Shown: positions 23,957 through 31,477, numbered from the stretch's first letter. The stretch is 38,462 nt of DNA from Bradyrhizobium tropiciagri (GCF_001189845.1 NZ_LFLZ01000080.1:1-38462), one strand, 5' to 3'. Program-made: numbers and translations. Notes: generated by a model not told the origin, from the letters alone.

Positions 23957-24592
23957 ATGTCCGATGCCCGCACCTATTCCAGCGACGTTGCCTTCACCCC
24001 GGCGGTCAAGGCGATCCAGGCCCGCAAGGGCTCGCGCGACGCCTACGCCGAGGTCGAGACGCATGGCGGCTGGCGCACCGAGATCGACGAGAACCTCGCC
24101 GGCTTTCTCGGCGAGGTGAACAGCTTCTACTTCGCGACTGCCTCGGCGGACGGTCAGCCCTACATCCAGCATCGCGGCGGGCCGAAGGGTTTTATCAAGG
24201 TGCTCGACAAGCACACGCTCGCCTTCACCGATTACAGCGGCAACCGGCAGTTCATCACGCAGGGCAATCTCTCGGAGAATGCGAAGGCGTATATCTTCGT
24301 GATGGACTATGCGCACCGCCGCCGCGTCAAGCTGTGGGGCGAGGCCCGGGTCGTGGAGGACGATCCGGCACTGACACGCGCGCTGATGCCGCAAGGCTAT
24401 CGCGCGCGGCCCGAGCAGGTGATCCTGTTCAAGGTCGCGGCGTGGGACACCAACTGCCCGCAGCACATCCCGCAGAAATTCGATGCCGCTGATGTCGCGG
24501 CCGCGCTGGCCTCACGCGACCAGCGCATCGCCGAGCTCGAGGCGGAGCTTGCCGCATTGAAGGGCCAGCCCGCTCCCGCTACGCCGGTTTAA
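23957..24592 (+). CDS. Pyridoxamine 5'-phosphate oxidase-like FMN-binding protein
   Basis: A 211-residue split-barrel flavin-binding protein. The core lies at about residues 45-140: FLGEVNSFYFATASADGQPYIQHRGGPKGF, then LAFTDYSGNRQF, then NLSENAKAYIFVMDYAHRRR, which is the usual pattern of the PNPOx-like family. The C-terminal 40 residues form a charged helix (ASRDQRIAELEAELAALK). The physiological substrate is unknown; many relatives are flavin reductases or stress proteins. It is divergent from the LysR gene, its likely regulator. Its stop interlocks with that of the convergent GST-like gene (TTAA at 24589-24592). Confidence 0.82.
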   Translation: MSDARTYSSDVAFTPAVKAIQARKGSRDAYAEVETHGGWRTEIDENLAGFLGEVNSFYFATASADGQPYIQHRGGPKGFIKVLDKHTLAFTDYSGNRQFITQGNLSENAKAYIFVMDYAHRRRVKLWGEARVVEDDPALTRALMPQGYRARPEQVILFKVAAWDTNCPQHIPQKFDAADVAAALASRDQRIAELEAELAALKGQPAPATPV

Positions 24593-25320
24593 GCGGCTTG
24601 CTGCTGCAACGGCGACCAGGCGAACTCCGGATAATATTGCTGCATCATCCGGCCGACGTAGGCGGTGAGATTGTCGAACTTCTCGGTGCGCTCGCGCAAC
24701 GGCGAATCGAAGAACGGCGTCAGGATCCCCGCCAGCGCGCCGAACGCGGTGGCATCCGTACCGCAAGGTGCGTTGCCCATCAGATAGGGCTTGTCGCCGA
24801 GCTGCACCGACAGCGCAAACAGCGAGCGCATGGCGACATCGACGTCCTCGTCGGGCCCATGGCGGCCAAGCCCGCTCAGCAGATAGTTCTCGGCGACGCG
24901 GAACTGGGCGTCCTCGCGCATCTTGTCGCGCAGATGATCGGGCGCGCCGTCGAAGAAATGCGCGGGCCCCTTGGCGAAATTGTTGTCGTCGACCCAGCGC
25001 GCACCGACCAGCGCCCAGTAGACGTGATGTTCGATCATGCGCTCGAAGGCCCAGGCCTGAGCGCGCGCCTGCAGGCTCAGCGGCGCATCGAAATCGAAAC
25101 CGTATTTGCCCTCGATATGGGCGCGGATGAAGGTCGAATCGGCGATCGTCTCGCCGTCATCGGAAATGAACGGCAGCTGGCCCTTGGGAGAGGCCGGCGG
25201 CATCGCCTTTTCCTTGCGATAATCGAGCCCGGCCATCTTGAGCTGGACCTCGGTCTTGGTCACGAAGGGGCTGATTTCCGGCAGACCGAAACCCGTGCCA
25301 AAGCCAAAAAGCGTAATCAT
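24589..25320 (-). CDS. Glutathione S-transferase-like protein (Tom37/failed-axon-connections type)
   Basis: A 243-residue GST-superfamily protein. The N-terminal thioredoxin-like domain (MITLFGFGTGFGLPEISPFV, TKTEVQLKMAGLDYRKE, PKGQLPFISDDGETIADS) and the C-terminal helices (AQAWAFERMIEHHVYWALV, YLMGNAPCGTDATAFG) match the bacterial proteins resembling eukaryotic metaxin/Fax. A function is not established for bacterial members. It lies downstream of the 77-residue gene on the same strand, with a 24-bp dyad 48-71 bases upstream of its ATG that is duplicated beside the divergent WYL regulator, so control by that regulator is likely. Confidence 0.82.
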   Translation of the reverse strand: MITLFGFGTGFGLPEISPFVTKTEVQLKMAGLDYRKEKAMPPASPKGQLPFISDDGETIADSTFIRAHIEGKYGFDFDAPLSLQARAQAWAFERMIEHHVYWALVGARWVDDNNFAKGPAHFFDGAPDHLRDKMREDAQFRVAENYLLSGLGRHGPDEDVDVAMRSLFALSVQLGDKPYLMGNAPCGTDATAFGALAGILTPFFDSPLRERTEKFDNLTAYVGRMMQQYYPEFAWSPLQQQAA

Positions 25321-25367
25321 ATGAAGCTCCCGATCGCCTGTGGTCGTGAATTGAAGCTAGCTGTCCC

Positions 25368-25391
25368 CTGCTGCCAGCATGGTGTCAGCAG
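25368..25391. promoter_or_regulatory. 24-bp dyad A, probable WYL-regulator operator before the GST-like gene
   Basis: CTGCTGCCA, six bases (GCATGG), TGTCAGCAG: a dyad with one mismatch per arm. An almost identical dyad is at 25665-25688. This copy overlaps the end of the 77-residue gene and lies 48 bases upstream of the GST-like ATG. Confidence 0.65.
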
Positions 25392-25618
25392 TAGTGGCAT
25401 TCCCTGCCGAGCGGGCCGACCGGTGCGAGGCGGCGAACCGCCTCGCGAACCCGCTTGACCAGCCGCGCCCGCCCGTAGGACCAGGCTGCGCCGATCGACT
25501 GTGCGACCAGCGCGACCAGGGCCCAGCGCAGGTCGCCGGAGGTGGAGTAGACCGTGATCATTTGTTCCAGCGCGAAGCTCTGCGCCTGCCTGAAACCGAG
25601 TTCATCAAGATTGGTCAT
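25385..25618 (-). CDS. Small protein of unknown function (77 residues)
   Basis: I do not recognise a family. The protein begins MTNLDELGFRQAQSFALEQM, has a moderately hydrophobic middle (RWALVALVAQSIGAAWSYG) and a basic tail (RARLVKRVREAVRRL) ending ECHYC. The ATG at 25618 has AAGGGA eight bases upstream, and third positions are G/C-rich, so it is probably real. It lies between two copies of one dyad, upstream of the GST-like gene and divergent from the WYL regulator, and is likely part of that regulon. Confidence 0.6.
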   Translation of the reverse strand: MTNLDELGFRQAQSFALEQMITVYSTSGDLRWALVALVAQSIGAAWSYGRARLVKRVREAVRRLAPVGPLGRECHYC

Positions 25619-25664
25619 GGACAAATTCCCTTCACTTGAGGTGTTGTCCTGATATAGCCCCCAC

Positions 25665-25688
25665 CTGCTGCCAACATGCTGTCAGCAG
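25665..25688. promoter_or_regulatory. 24-bp dyad B, probable WYL-regulator operator
   Basis: CTGCTGCCA, six bases (ACATGC), TGTCAGCAG. Both arms are identical to those of dyad A at 25368-25391; only the centre differs. It lies 47 bases upstream of the small gene and about 100 bases upstream of the regulator, so it could control both divergent transcripts. Confidence 0.65.
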
Positions 25689-25788
25689 CAGTGACAGGGG
25701 GCGCGAAAAGCCGACGCGTCGAGACACCGCGAGATCCGTCAAGACAGTCGTCAAGACAGCTGCAAGAGAGCGACCGAAGAGAACTGCC

Positions 25789-26487
25789 ATGAGACGCGCC
25801 GACCGGCTGTTTCAGATCATCCAGGTGCTCCGCCGCACCCGTAAGCCTTTGACTGCGGACGCGATCGCAGCCGAGCTCGAGACATCGAAGCGGACGATCT
25901 ATCGCGACATCGCGAGCTTAATCGAGCAGCGGGTGCCGATCCGCGGCGAGGCCGGCATGGGCTACATCCTGGAGAAGGGTTTTGACCTGCCGCCTTTGAT
26001 GCTGACACCCGACGAGATCGAGGCCTGCGTGCTCGGCGCGCAATGGGTGGTCGGCCACGCCGATCCGGCATTGGCGCGCGCGGCCGAGGACCTGATGGCG
26101 AAGATCGCCGAGACCGTACCCGACCGACTGCGGCCATTCGTGCTGGAGCCGGCGAGCCGCGCCCGCTCCGCCTGGAACCGGGAGCCTGACCGCATCGACA
26201 TGGTCAGGACGCGCAGCCAGATCCACGAGGGCAAGAAGATCACGCTCAACTATCGCGACGAGCACGGCCGCGATAGCGAGCGCACGATCTGGCCGATCGC
26301 GGTCGGCTATCACGAGGCGGTGCGGCTGCTCGCCGCCTGGTGCGAGCTGCGCAAGGACTTCCGCAGCTTCCGCACCGACCGCGTGGTCACCGCTGTTTAC
26401 CACGACGAGAAGTATCCGGAGCGGCGCGACCTGCTGAGGGCACGCTGGCGGCGCAGCCTGGTCTGGGAAGCACCGAGGGACACCTGA
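25789..26487 (+). CDS. WYL-domain transcriptional regulator (YafY/DeoR type)
   Basis: A 232-residue regulator. Residues 1-60 form an N-terminal winged helix (RRADRLFQIIQVLRRTRKPL, TADAIAAELETSKRTIYRDI) and residues about 130-215 form a WYL-type ligand domain (ITLNYRDEHGRDSERTIWPI, RLLAAWCELRKDFRSFRTDR). I start at the ATG at 25789 because the helix begins there. WYL proteins sense nucleic acids or other ligands in some systems; the ligand here is unknown. It is divergent from the small gene and GST-like gene, with duplicated dyads between them. Its stop overlaps the next start (TGATG at 26485-26489). Confidence 0.88.
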   Translation: MRRADRLFQIIQVLRRTRKPLTADAIAAELETSKRTIYRDIASLIEQRVPIRGEAGMGYILEKGFDLPPLMLTPDEIEACVLGAQWVVGHADPALARAAEDLMAKIAETVPDRLRPFVLEPASRARSAWNREPDRIDMVRTRSQIHEGKKITLNYRDEHGRDSERTIWPIAVGYHEAVRLLAAWCELRKDFRSFRTDRVVTAVYHDEKYPERRDLLRARWRRSLVWEAPRDT

Positions 26488-26822
26488 TGGCCGGCAACGC
26501 GATCGAGGCAGCGGACCCAAGCCCCTGCCAGTCCTGCGGCGCCTGCTGCAGCTATTCGGCGAACTGGCCGCGCTTCACGATCGAGGACGATGCGCAGCTC
26601 GACCTGATCCCGGCGCAATTCGTCAACGCGCGACAGTCAGGGATGCGCTGCGAGGGCGACCGCTGCTCGGCGCTGTCAGGGCGGGTCGGAGAAGCAACGC
26701 GCTGCGAGGTCTATGCGGTGCGGCCGGAAGTGTGCCGAACCTGTCTGCCGGGCGACGCGGAATGCGCGATGGCGCGGCGCCGGCATGGGCTGCCGCTCAT
26801 CCCGAGCGCGCAGTCGGATTAA
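26487..26822 (+). CDS. YkgJ-type cysteine cluster protein
   Basis: A 111-residue protein with the motif CQSCGACCSYSANWPRF (residues about 13-29) and further cysteines in GMRCEGDRCSALSG, TRCEVYAVRPEVCRTCLPGD and the following AECAM. This is the CxxCxxCC pattern of the YkgJ/UPF0153 family, proposed to bind zinc or an iron-sulphur centre; the function is not established. The start overlaps the WYL stop by one base, so the two genes are translationally coupled. Confidence 0.85.
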   Translation: MAGNAIEAADPSPCQSCGACCSYSANWPRFTIEDDAQLDLIPAQFVNARQSGMRCEGDRCSALSGRVGEATRCEVYAVRPEVCRTCLPGDAECAMARRRHGLPLIPSAQSD

Positions 26823-26839
26823 GCACGCCTCTTTTATTA

Positions 26840-26917
26840 GCGCATGATCTCCGCGCAAACGCGTTCCGCGTTTGTCGCGAGGGAAAACCGGTCTCCACTT
26901 TTCCGGATCATGCTTAT
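26840..26917. repeat. Dispersed palindromic repeat, inverted relative to 12116-12176
   Basis: GCATGATCTCCGCGCAAACG leads to an inner hairpin AACGCG/CGCGTT and ends CCACTTTTCCGGATCATGCT, the reverse complement of the repeat at 12116. It overlaps the last bases of the minus-strand gene ending at 26914. Confidence 0.7.
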
Positions 26918-27321
26918 GCCGTCACAGTCACCGTATCGCTGACGTCCTCGTCGTCGAGTTCGTCATCGACAACAGGTGCGAAGCTCGACAGCGGCTTGGT
27001 CGACAGCGTGATCGGCTTGCGGCCGCCATGCGAAGCGGTCGTCGCGCGAGCAGGCTCACGCGAAAGCGCGTACAGCGTCGACCCGACACGGCCACCGGAA
27101 TTGACCAGCTCCCACTCGCTGCAGCTCGACGCAATCGCCACCGCGAGTGCGTGCAGGTGGCTGCGGCGATAGCAGAACAGCGCGAGCCTCGCCCTGATAT
27201 CGGGCGCGACATTGGCGACCAGCAGCGAAAGCCCGTTCGGATTGGCGCGGTACATCTGGCCGAGCAGGTCGTCCGCAACTGGGCAGGCATCGTTCTCGAA
27301 TGCGTCGCGGCTTGAAAACAT
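26914..27321 (-). CDS. Conserved-looking protein of unknown function (135 residues)
   Basis: The protein has no domain I recognise. It begins MFSSRDAFENDACPVADDLL, has a cysteine/arginine-rich middle (RARLALFCYRRSHLHALAVA, SSCSEWELVNSGGRVGS) and an acidic tail (FAPVVDDELDDEDVSDTVTV). The ATG at 27321 is preceded by GAGGGGGA at good spacing, and third positions are G/C-rich. Its 3' end runs into a dispersed repeat. The neighbours give no functional clue. Confidence 0.65.
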   Translation of the reverse strand: MFSSRDAFENDACPVADDLLGQMYRANPNGLSLLVANVAPDIRARLALFCYRRSHLHALAVAIASSCSEWELVNSGGRVGSTLYALSREPARATTASHGGRKPITLSTKPLSSFAPVVDDELDDEDVSDTVTVTA

Positions 27322-27496
27322 TTGCAAATCCCCCTCGATCGGGAAGATGCCGCGCAATCCTCTAACGAAAGGTTAACCACGGCTTCCGGTCGCTTCCGGA
27401 GAGGCTTGCCCGTTGCACGCGAATCACATCCGCCCGCGGGCGGGCGGGCGGATGATCGGCGATGCGCAATGAAGGAAGCCGGCGTCGGCCGGCCGC

Positions 27497-27889
27497 TCAA
27501 TTCGCGGCCATGTAGATCGACAGCGCGAAGCCGGTGAGGTGGTGCAGCGCCTGGTCGACCCCGATCAAGGTCCAGAACCAGGGATGGCCGGATTCCAGCG
27601 TCACGCCGAAATGCGAGGCGCAGATTCCCTTGCAGCGATCGACGATGATGTGGATCACGAAGTCGATGAAGGCGACGTACCAGAACCGCGGCGCCACCAC
27701 CAGGATCAGCGCCAGCGCGACCGCGAGATGGACCAGGCAATGCGCGAGCAGCGGCATGGCCCAGCCGGTCTTCTGGTCCTTGCCGATCGCCATCCAGGCG
27801 TTCTGCAGCATGAAGTCGGCGATGATGTGCTTTGCGGTGAGAAGCAACATCCATCCCACCAGGGCACCAACCGACACCGACGATGACAT
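27497..27889 (-). CDS. DUF3307 membrane protein
   Basis: A 130-residue inner-membrane protein with three to four hydrophobic segments. The N-terminal LLLTAKHIIADFMLQNAWMA matches the DUF3307 family signature (a conserved KHxxxDFxLQ stretch), and HIIVDRCKG and ALHHLTGFALSIY follow as in that family. The function is unknown. Some DUF3307 genes sit beside SatD-like genes, but not here. I start at MSSSVSVG (27889); an in-frame start at 27904 is possible. Confidence 0.78.
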   Translation of the reverse strand: MSSSVSVGALVGWMLLLTAKHIIADFMLQNAWMAIGKDQKTGWAMPLLAHCLVHLAVALALILVVAPRFWYVAFIDFVIHIIVDRCKGICASHFGVTLESGHPWFWTLIGVDQALHHLTGFALSIYMAAN

Positions 27890-28307
27890 GGCAGGAAACA
27901 ACAAGCTGACGCCCTTTTACTTCGATGAATGTGATTGCAAGAAATCCGGGTCAGGCCGTCAGCACAATTCCGCAAAGCGAAGCTTGTCTCATTTATGACA
28001 TCTCCGGCGGCGGAATGCACCTGCGGCCCATCGAAAATCACATCTGGGTTCAGCCGTCGATAGTGGCGATGGTCATGTGGCATCGCGGCGCAGGCGAACC
28101 GGGATTAAGGTTACGGCCGGTGGCCGGTTTGCATTCCCGCCGGGGCGGTATATCGCCGGCCGCACAGGAAATTTTCTTTCTTTTATAGTCATTTACGGAT
28201 TCACCGGGCAGCGCGGCGCCGTTCCGGCAAAGGGCCGTCCCGGACGCGTGATGAGCCAGGTTGATCAGCCATGACTGCCGAAGCGCCTTCGCCGATGCCG
28301 CCGCGGC
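27890..28307. other. Gap of about 400 bases without a recognised gene
   Basis: A plus-strand frame at 27925-28188 contains ACLIYDISGGGMHL, which faintly recalls PilZ domains, but the rest does not fit and the codon bias is poor. I see no repeat, RNA gene or clear promoter here. Base composition is lower in G+C than the flanking genes. Confidence 0.35.
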
Positions 28308-28548
28308 CGCGCGCTCCGGTCCATCGCGATCATCGAGCATGACGTGGTGCTGTGCGCTCAGCCCCGGCGGCAAGAAGATCAGATCGCTGCCCCAGCTCAA
28401 GCGGAAGAAGATCGCCGTCGTCGGCGACGGCGAGAAGCTCGGCTACGAGCTGGTCCGCGACGAGATCGCCCTGCGCCGCGATCATCTCAAGCGCCGCCCG
28501 GCGACACGGGATGACAACCTCGTGGTGGTGAAGACCGCGAACGGGTGA
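28308..28548 (+). pseudogene. Decayed fragment resembling a TAXI-type TRAP solute receptor
   Basis: Strong G/C third-position bias marks coding ancestry, but there is no start and the frame changes. One frame gives LRSIAIIEHDVVLCA to about 28360. The next gives PGGKKIRSLPQLKRKKIAVV and then GDGEKLGYELVRDEIALRRD to TGA at 28546. This pattern (IA-E-DVV--A-P-G--I-SL-QLK-KKIAVVGDG) resembles the first lobe of TAXI-family solute-binding proteins. The signal peptide and the C-terminal lobe are absent. Family assignment is tentative. Confidence 0.4.
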
Positions 28549-28828
28549 AGACCAAATTTGGTCTTGCGAGTTGGTCGCGCCACATTGATTGCTGTCGTCC
28601 TGGCGAAAGTCAGGACGACGATGAGGATGGGTTCTCGATTCAGGATGCCAAACACGCGGTGTCATCACGCTTCTGCGCGACCTATGGTCAGTGCGTATGC
28701 CCCAAAATAATAGGAACGGACCGACACCAGTCTGATTGGACTTTCATATCCCATTCCGCGGAACGCCTTCGGAGCGTTACCTACTTACTGCGGACCTGCC
28801 CGACCGATCGGGCGAAAGGTTGCGCATC

Positions 28829-29512
28829 GTGGATAATCCTCTTCGCAACGGACTCCTGGCGCTGCTGCCTCGTCGCGACTTGCGGTCGCTGACGGCGAAG
28901 TCGAACGTCGTGGAGTTCACCCAAGGCGACGTCGTCCAGAAGGAGCGCGAGGAAGTCACGGACATCTACTTCCCGTTATCGGGCATGCTCTCGCTCCTGG
29001 TTGTTCTGAGAGACGGGCGGATGGCTGAGACTTCGGTCGTCGGGAGAGAAGGCTTGATCGGTGCCCGCGCAGGCCTTGGCTCGCAAGCATCGCTGGTCCG
29101 CATCGTCGCTCAGTTGCCGGTGCGCGCCCTGAGGATTTCGATGGAAGACTTCCGGGCGATCCTGGCAAGCAGTTGCGCGATGACGGAAATATGCCTCAAG
29201 AATGCTGACGTATTGCTCGACCAGGCCCGGATTACCGCGGCCTGCAACTCACTCCACCTTGTTGAGGAGCGCTTCTGCCGCTGGCTGCTTCACACTGCGG
29301 ACCGGGCGGAGAGCGACCAATTCGACCTTAAGCAGGAATTGCTCTCCCAGATGCTCGGAGTGCGCCGCACGACCATTACGGATACTGCGAAAGACATTCA
29401 AAAGCGGGGCGCGATCACCTATTCGCGCGGGAAGCTGCAGATCTTGAATCGCCGTCTTCTGCTGGCCAATTCGTGCGAGTGCTACCAGTTGCTGAAGCGA
29501 GCCGGTTCCTAA
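28829..29512 (+). CDS. Crp/Fnr-family transcriptional regulator
   Basis: A 227-residue regulator with an N-terminal cyclic-nucleotide-binding-like barrel (LLALLPRRDLRSLTAKSNVV, DIYFPLSGMLSLLVVLRDGR, TSVVGREGLIGARAGLG) and a C-terminal winged helix (LLSQMLGVRRTTITDTAKDI, KRGAITYSRGKLQIL). The arginine expected for cAMP binding is not evident, and no FNR-type cysteine cluster is seen, so its signal is unknown. I start at the GTG at 28829; an in-frame start at 28736 would add 31 residues outside the fold. A gene for a 66-residue protein follows about 140 bases downstream. Confidence 0.85.
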   Translation: MDNPLRNGLLALLPRRDLRSLTAKSNVVEFTQGDVVQKEREEVTDIYFPLSGMLSLLVVLRDGRMAETSVVGREGLIGARAGLGSQASLVRIVAQLPVRALRISMEDFRAILASSCAMTEICLKNADVLLDQARITAACNSLHLVEERFCRWLLHTADRAESDQFDLKQELLSQMLGVRRTTITDTAKDIQKRGAITYSRGKLQILNRRLLLANSCECYQLLKRAGS

Positions 29513-29624
29513 CTGTTTTGCCCTTCCTGCGCGGAATTGAGTCGACAACCCGACATAACCGGAATCTACTGCCCCCATCACTGCCCAGCCCTCGGCAACC
29601 ATCAGTGATGAGAACGCCAGTTGC

Positions 29625-29647
29625 GCTCCCGCCCGGTTCAAGGGAGC
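29625..29647 (+). promoter_or_regulatory. Leader hairpin that pairs with the ribosome site of small paralogue 1
   Basis: GCTCCC, eleven bases, GGGAGC. The right arm contains the Shine-Dalgarno sequence GGGAG, seven bases before the ATG at 29654. The same hairpin stands before paralogue 2 (30297-30322). Confidence 0.5.
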
Positions 29648-29653
29648 TGCGCC

Positions 29654-29854
29654 ATGCAAAAGCGGCGTCGTTTCGAGCAAACGAAAACACTTCGAGATCG
29701 CCTCATCTCCTACGCGCGGCAAGCGCGCGAGTATGCTGCTGCGCTCCCGCCCTGCCCCAGGAAGGAGGATCTGCTCCGCAAGGCGCGGCAGGCTGATACG
29801 GCAGCGCATCTCGACGAGTGGCTCAGCTCGCCTGGACTGCAGCCGCCGAGATAG
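29654..29854 (+). CDS. Small basic protein, paralogue 1 of 3
   Basis: A 66-residue protein starting MQKRRRFEQTKTLRDRLI and containing AALPPCPRKEDLLRKARQAD, then EWLSSPGLQPPR. Two further copies of this protein type are at 30329 and 33429. The shared pattern is a basic N-terminus, RL-x-A, LP-x-G-x-x-R-x-x-LL-(R/K)KARQ, and EWL-SP. The three copies look like members of a small-protein family common in Bradyrhizobium-like bacteria, with no known function. The helical, highly charged sequence suggests nucleic-acid or protein binding. It is followed after two bases by the gene at 29857. Confidence 0.75.
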   Translation: MQKRRRFEQTKTLRDRLISYARQAREYAAALPPCPRKEDLLRKARQADTAAHLDEWLSSPGLQPPR

Positions 29855-29856
29855 TC

Positions 29857-30057
29857 ATGAACGAGAGAAGATCTTCCATCTTCACGGTTTCGAACGCCGG
29901 GCTTTCCTCAACGTCGGTCATCGTTGTCGATCTCACAGACGAGGAAACCGCGCTCGACATCGGCCGCCGGATTGCGGCACTCACTGGACGGACGCTCACC
30001 ATCCGGAATGAGGAGGGTCTGCCTCTCGCAACCTTCGAGAGCGCGCGCAAAAATTAG
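29857..30057 (+). CDS. Small protein of unknown function (66 residues)
   Basis: The protein reads MNERRSSIFTVSNAGLSSTS, then VIVVDLTDEETALDIGRRIA and ALTGRTLTIRNEEGLPLATF. It looks like a compact alpha/beta protein with one amphipathic helix between strands. The ATG is two bases after the stop of paralogue 1, so the two genes are almost certainly co-translated. I do not recognise a family. Confidence 0.6.
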   Translation: MNERRSSIFTVSNAGLSSTSVIVVDLTDEETALDIGRRIAALTGRTLTIRNEEGLPLATFESARKN

Positions 30058-30296
30058 GTCGTCACGTTTGAAGCCAGGCCTCTTGGCAAATAAGGATATC
30101 TGGTTCCCAGCCAGCTTTCCGCGACGGATTCGCTTGCGACGTGGTGGCAGGACGAACGACAGAGGCAATAGCATAGACGCAGTAGAGGCTTGAGTCCGAT
30201 TTCCGACTTATAGCAACCTTCCCTCGGCCAAGCCGTTTGCCTGCATCACCGGCCAAGGCATGGCCCGTAGGCGTCGGTGACTGAGAGACCAATAGT

Positions 30297-30322
30297 GCTC
30301 CCGCCTGCATCAACAAGGGAGC
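30297..30322 (+). promoter_or_regulatory. Leader hairpin that pairs with the ribosome site of small paralogue 2
   Basis: GCTCCC, fourteen bases, GGGAGC, with GGGAG as the Shine-Dalgarno sequence seven bases before the ATG at 30329. Sequence upstream of the hairpin (GTGA..GAGA..CCA) also resembles that before paralogue 1, so the leader was duplicated with the gene. Confidence 0.5.
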
Positions 30323-30328
30323 GGCGTC

Positions 30329-30517
30329 ATGACGAAACGTCGTCGTCGCGTGCGCCAGATCTGGCCGCTGGAAGAACGGCTCGCCCGAGAGGCAAACGAT
30401 TTGCGCGAGGAGGCGAAAGCCCTTCCTCTCGGCCCCAAGCGCGATGCGCTGCTCCGCAAGGCTCGACAGGACGAGATGGCCGTCCAGATGACCGAGTGGC
30501 TGACTTCGCCGACCTAA
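30329..30517 (+). CDS. Small basic protein, paralogue 2 of 3
   Basis: A 62-residue relative of the products at 29654 and 33429: MTKRRRRVRQIWPLEERLAR, AKALPLGPKRDALLRKARQD and EWLTSP. It keeps the family core LP-x-G-x-x-R-x-x-LLRKARQ and the EWL-SP end. It is preceded by the same ribosome-site hairpin as paralogue 1. The 270 bases before it hold no other gene. Confidence 0.75.
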   Translation: MTKRRRRVRQIWPLEERLAREANDLREEAKALPLGPKRDALLRKARQDEMAVQMTEWLTSPT

Positions 30518-30590
30518 GACCGCCGATCGGAGAAGCCTCCGGATCAGCAGAAAGCGCGCACCGACCGATTGAAGATAGGCGAGCCCGAAA

Positions 30591-30779
30591 ATGCCAGTCG
30601 ACGAGATCGAATATCAGGGGCATCGACTAACCATCGTCGAGCAACGCGGCGGCGGCTATCTGGTCGAGATCACACCCCTTGCCGGCGGGCCAACGATCCG
30701 AACGCAGACCTTCCAAAGCACCCAGGAAGCGATCGCCAGGGCCAAGGCGACCGTTGCGAAGCATCCCGGCACGCGATGA
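30591..30779 (+). CDS. Small protein of unknown function (62 residues)
   Basis: The protein reads MPVDEIEYQGHRLTIVEQRG, GGYLVEITPLAGGPTIRTQT and FQSTQEAIARAKATVAKHPG. This is a strand-strand-helix layout like other tiny proteins that follow stress regulators in Bradyrhizobium-like genomes. The ribosome site is weak (GAGCCCGAAA). It lies 74 bases after paralogue 2 and may share its transcript. I do not recognise the family with certainty. Confidence 0.6.
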   Translation: MPVDEIEYQGHRLTIVEQRGGGYLVEITPLAGGPTIRTQTFQSTQEAIARAKATVAKHPGTR

Positions 30780-31072
30780 GCTGCGTGGGCGCGGCTGGTA
30801 CAGATCGAAAACTTGCACCAACGAACAGAACGCTGTTGGCGCGTGCCGAGACCCGTCAGCTACTCCGGCTGGACCACCGGCGAACAGAAATTAGGAGACC
30901 CGGTTTGGAACCAAGGGGAACACCGGGAGTCGACTCGAAGCTCCCGACTTCAGCCCCCAAGCCCATCGGGAGTGGTGATCCCTGGCGCCGTGAAACCTCC
31001 GGCGCCGGGGGTCGCCGGTTGGCCGGGAATCCGGACCAGGAATAAGCGATTGCGACCCGAACAGAGACAGAC
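30780..31072. other. Gap of about 290 bases without a recognised gene
   Basis: The stretch lies between two convergent small genes. It contains an imperfect dyad CCTGGCGCCG / CGGCGCCGGG at about 30980-31010 that could terminate either transcript. I see no RNA gene. Confidence 0.4.
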
Positions 31073-31309
31073 TTATTGCCTTGGATGACGGGTTTCGAAA
31101 ATGAAGGCAGCCTTGAACACGGGGCCGTCTCCCGTCCGCACCTCGATTGCAACGTCGTGCCGGTCGTCCAGCGCGGCAAAGTCCCTCGCCAGTTCGCCGA
31201 GGGTGCGGGCGGCTTCCATCTCGGCGGACCTTTGATCCGGGAATTCCAGGCCCTCTTCATCCGGATAGAGCCCGGTGCCATCCCTGATATCGAAGAAATA
31301 GCGCAACAT
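31073..31309 (-). CDS. DUF6894 family small protein
   Basis: A 78-residue protein beginning MLRYFFDIRDGTGLYPDEEG, then LEFPDQRSAEMEAARTLGEL, matching the DUF6894 pattern (YFFDIRDG, PDEEG, A...A...L). These small proteins are abundant in Rhizobiales, often in stress-regulated loci, with no known activity. I start at the methionine before LRYFF, where the family normally starts. The in-frame ATG at 31348 would add 13 residues. A sigma-EcfG-like promoter lies just upstream; its -10 element overlaps that upstream ATG, which favours the shorter start. Confidence 0.8.
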   Translation of the reverse strand: MLRYFFDIRDGTGLYPDEEGLEFPDQRSAEMEAARTLGELARDFAALDDRHDVAIEVRTGDGPVFKAAFIFETRHPRQ

Positions 31310-31346
31310 CCGATCGCCTCCGTCATGGTCGGCGGCCATGGTCGAC

Positions 31347-31372
31347 AACGGGAATCACAGGGAAATCGTTCC
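31347..31372 (-). promoter_or_regulatory. Sigma-EcfG-like promoter of the DUF6894 gene
   Basis: On the minus strand GGAAC (31368-31372) and CGTT (31347-31350) are separated by 17 bases, matching the alphaproteobacterial general-stress consensus GGAAC-N16/17-CGTT. It ends about 37 bases before the chosen start. Confidence 0.55.
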
Positions 31373-31477
31373 TAGGCGGGTGGCAACCGCCACTCGCTCA
31401 TGGGAACTGCGGCGCACCCGATCCTGCTTGCGCCCGTGGAGCACCGGGCGTTGCGCCTCCCCCGAAGGACGCGCTGG

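Noticed and set aside
27925..28188. Possible PilZ-domain fragment (ACLIYDISGGGMHL)
   Set aside because: Only this short segment fits. The RxxxR motif is missing, codon bias is weak and the rest of the frame does not resemble PilZ.
28705..28735. GGAAC before the Crp/Fnr gene as a sigma-EcfG promoter
   Set aside because: At 16-17 bases downstream the sequence is GAT/ATT rather than CGTT, so the -10 is not matched.
30780..31072. tRNA or small RNA gene
   Set aside because: No cloverleaf could be drawn and no T-loop consensus GGTTCGAAT was found; only one imperfect GC-rich dyad is present.
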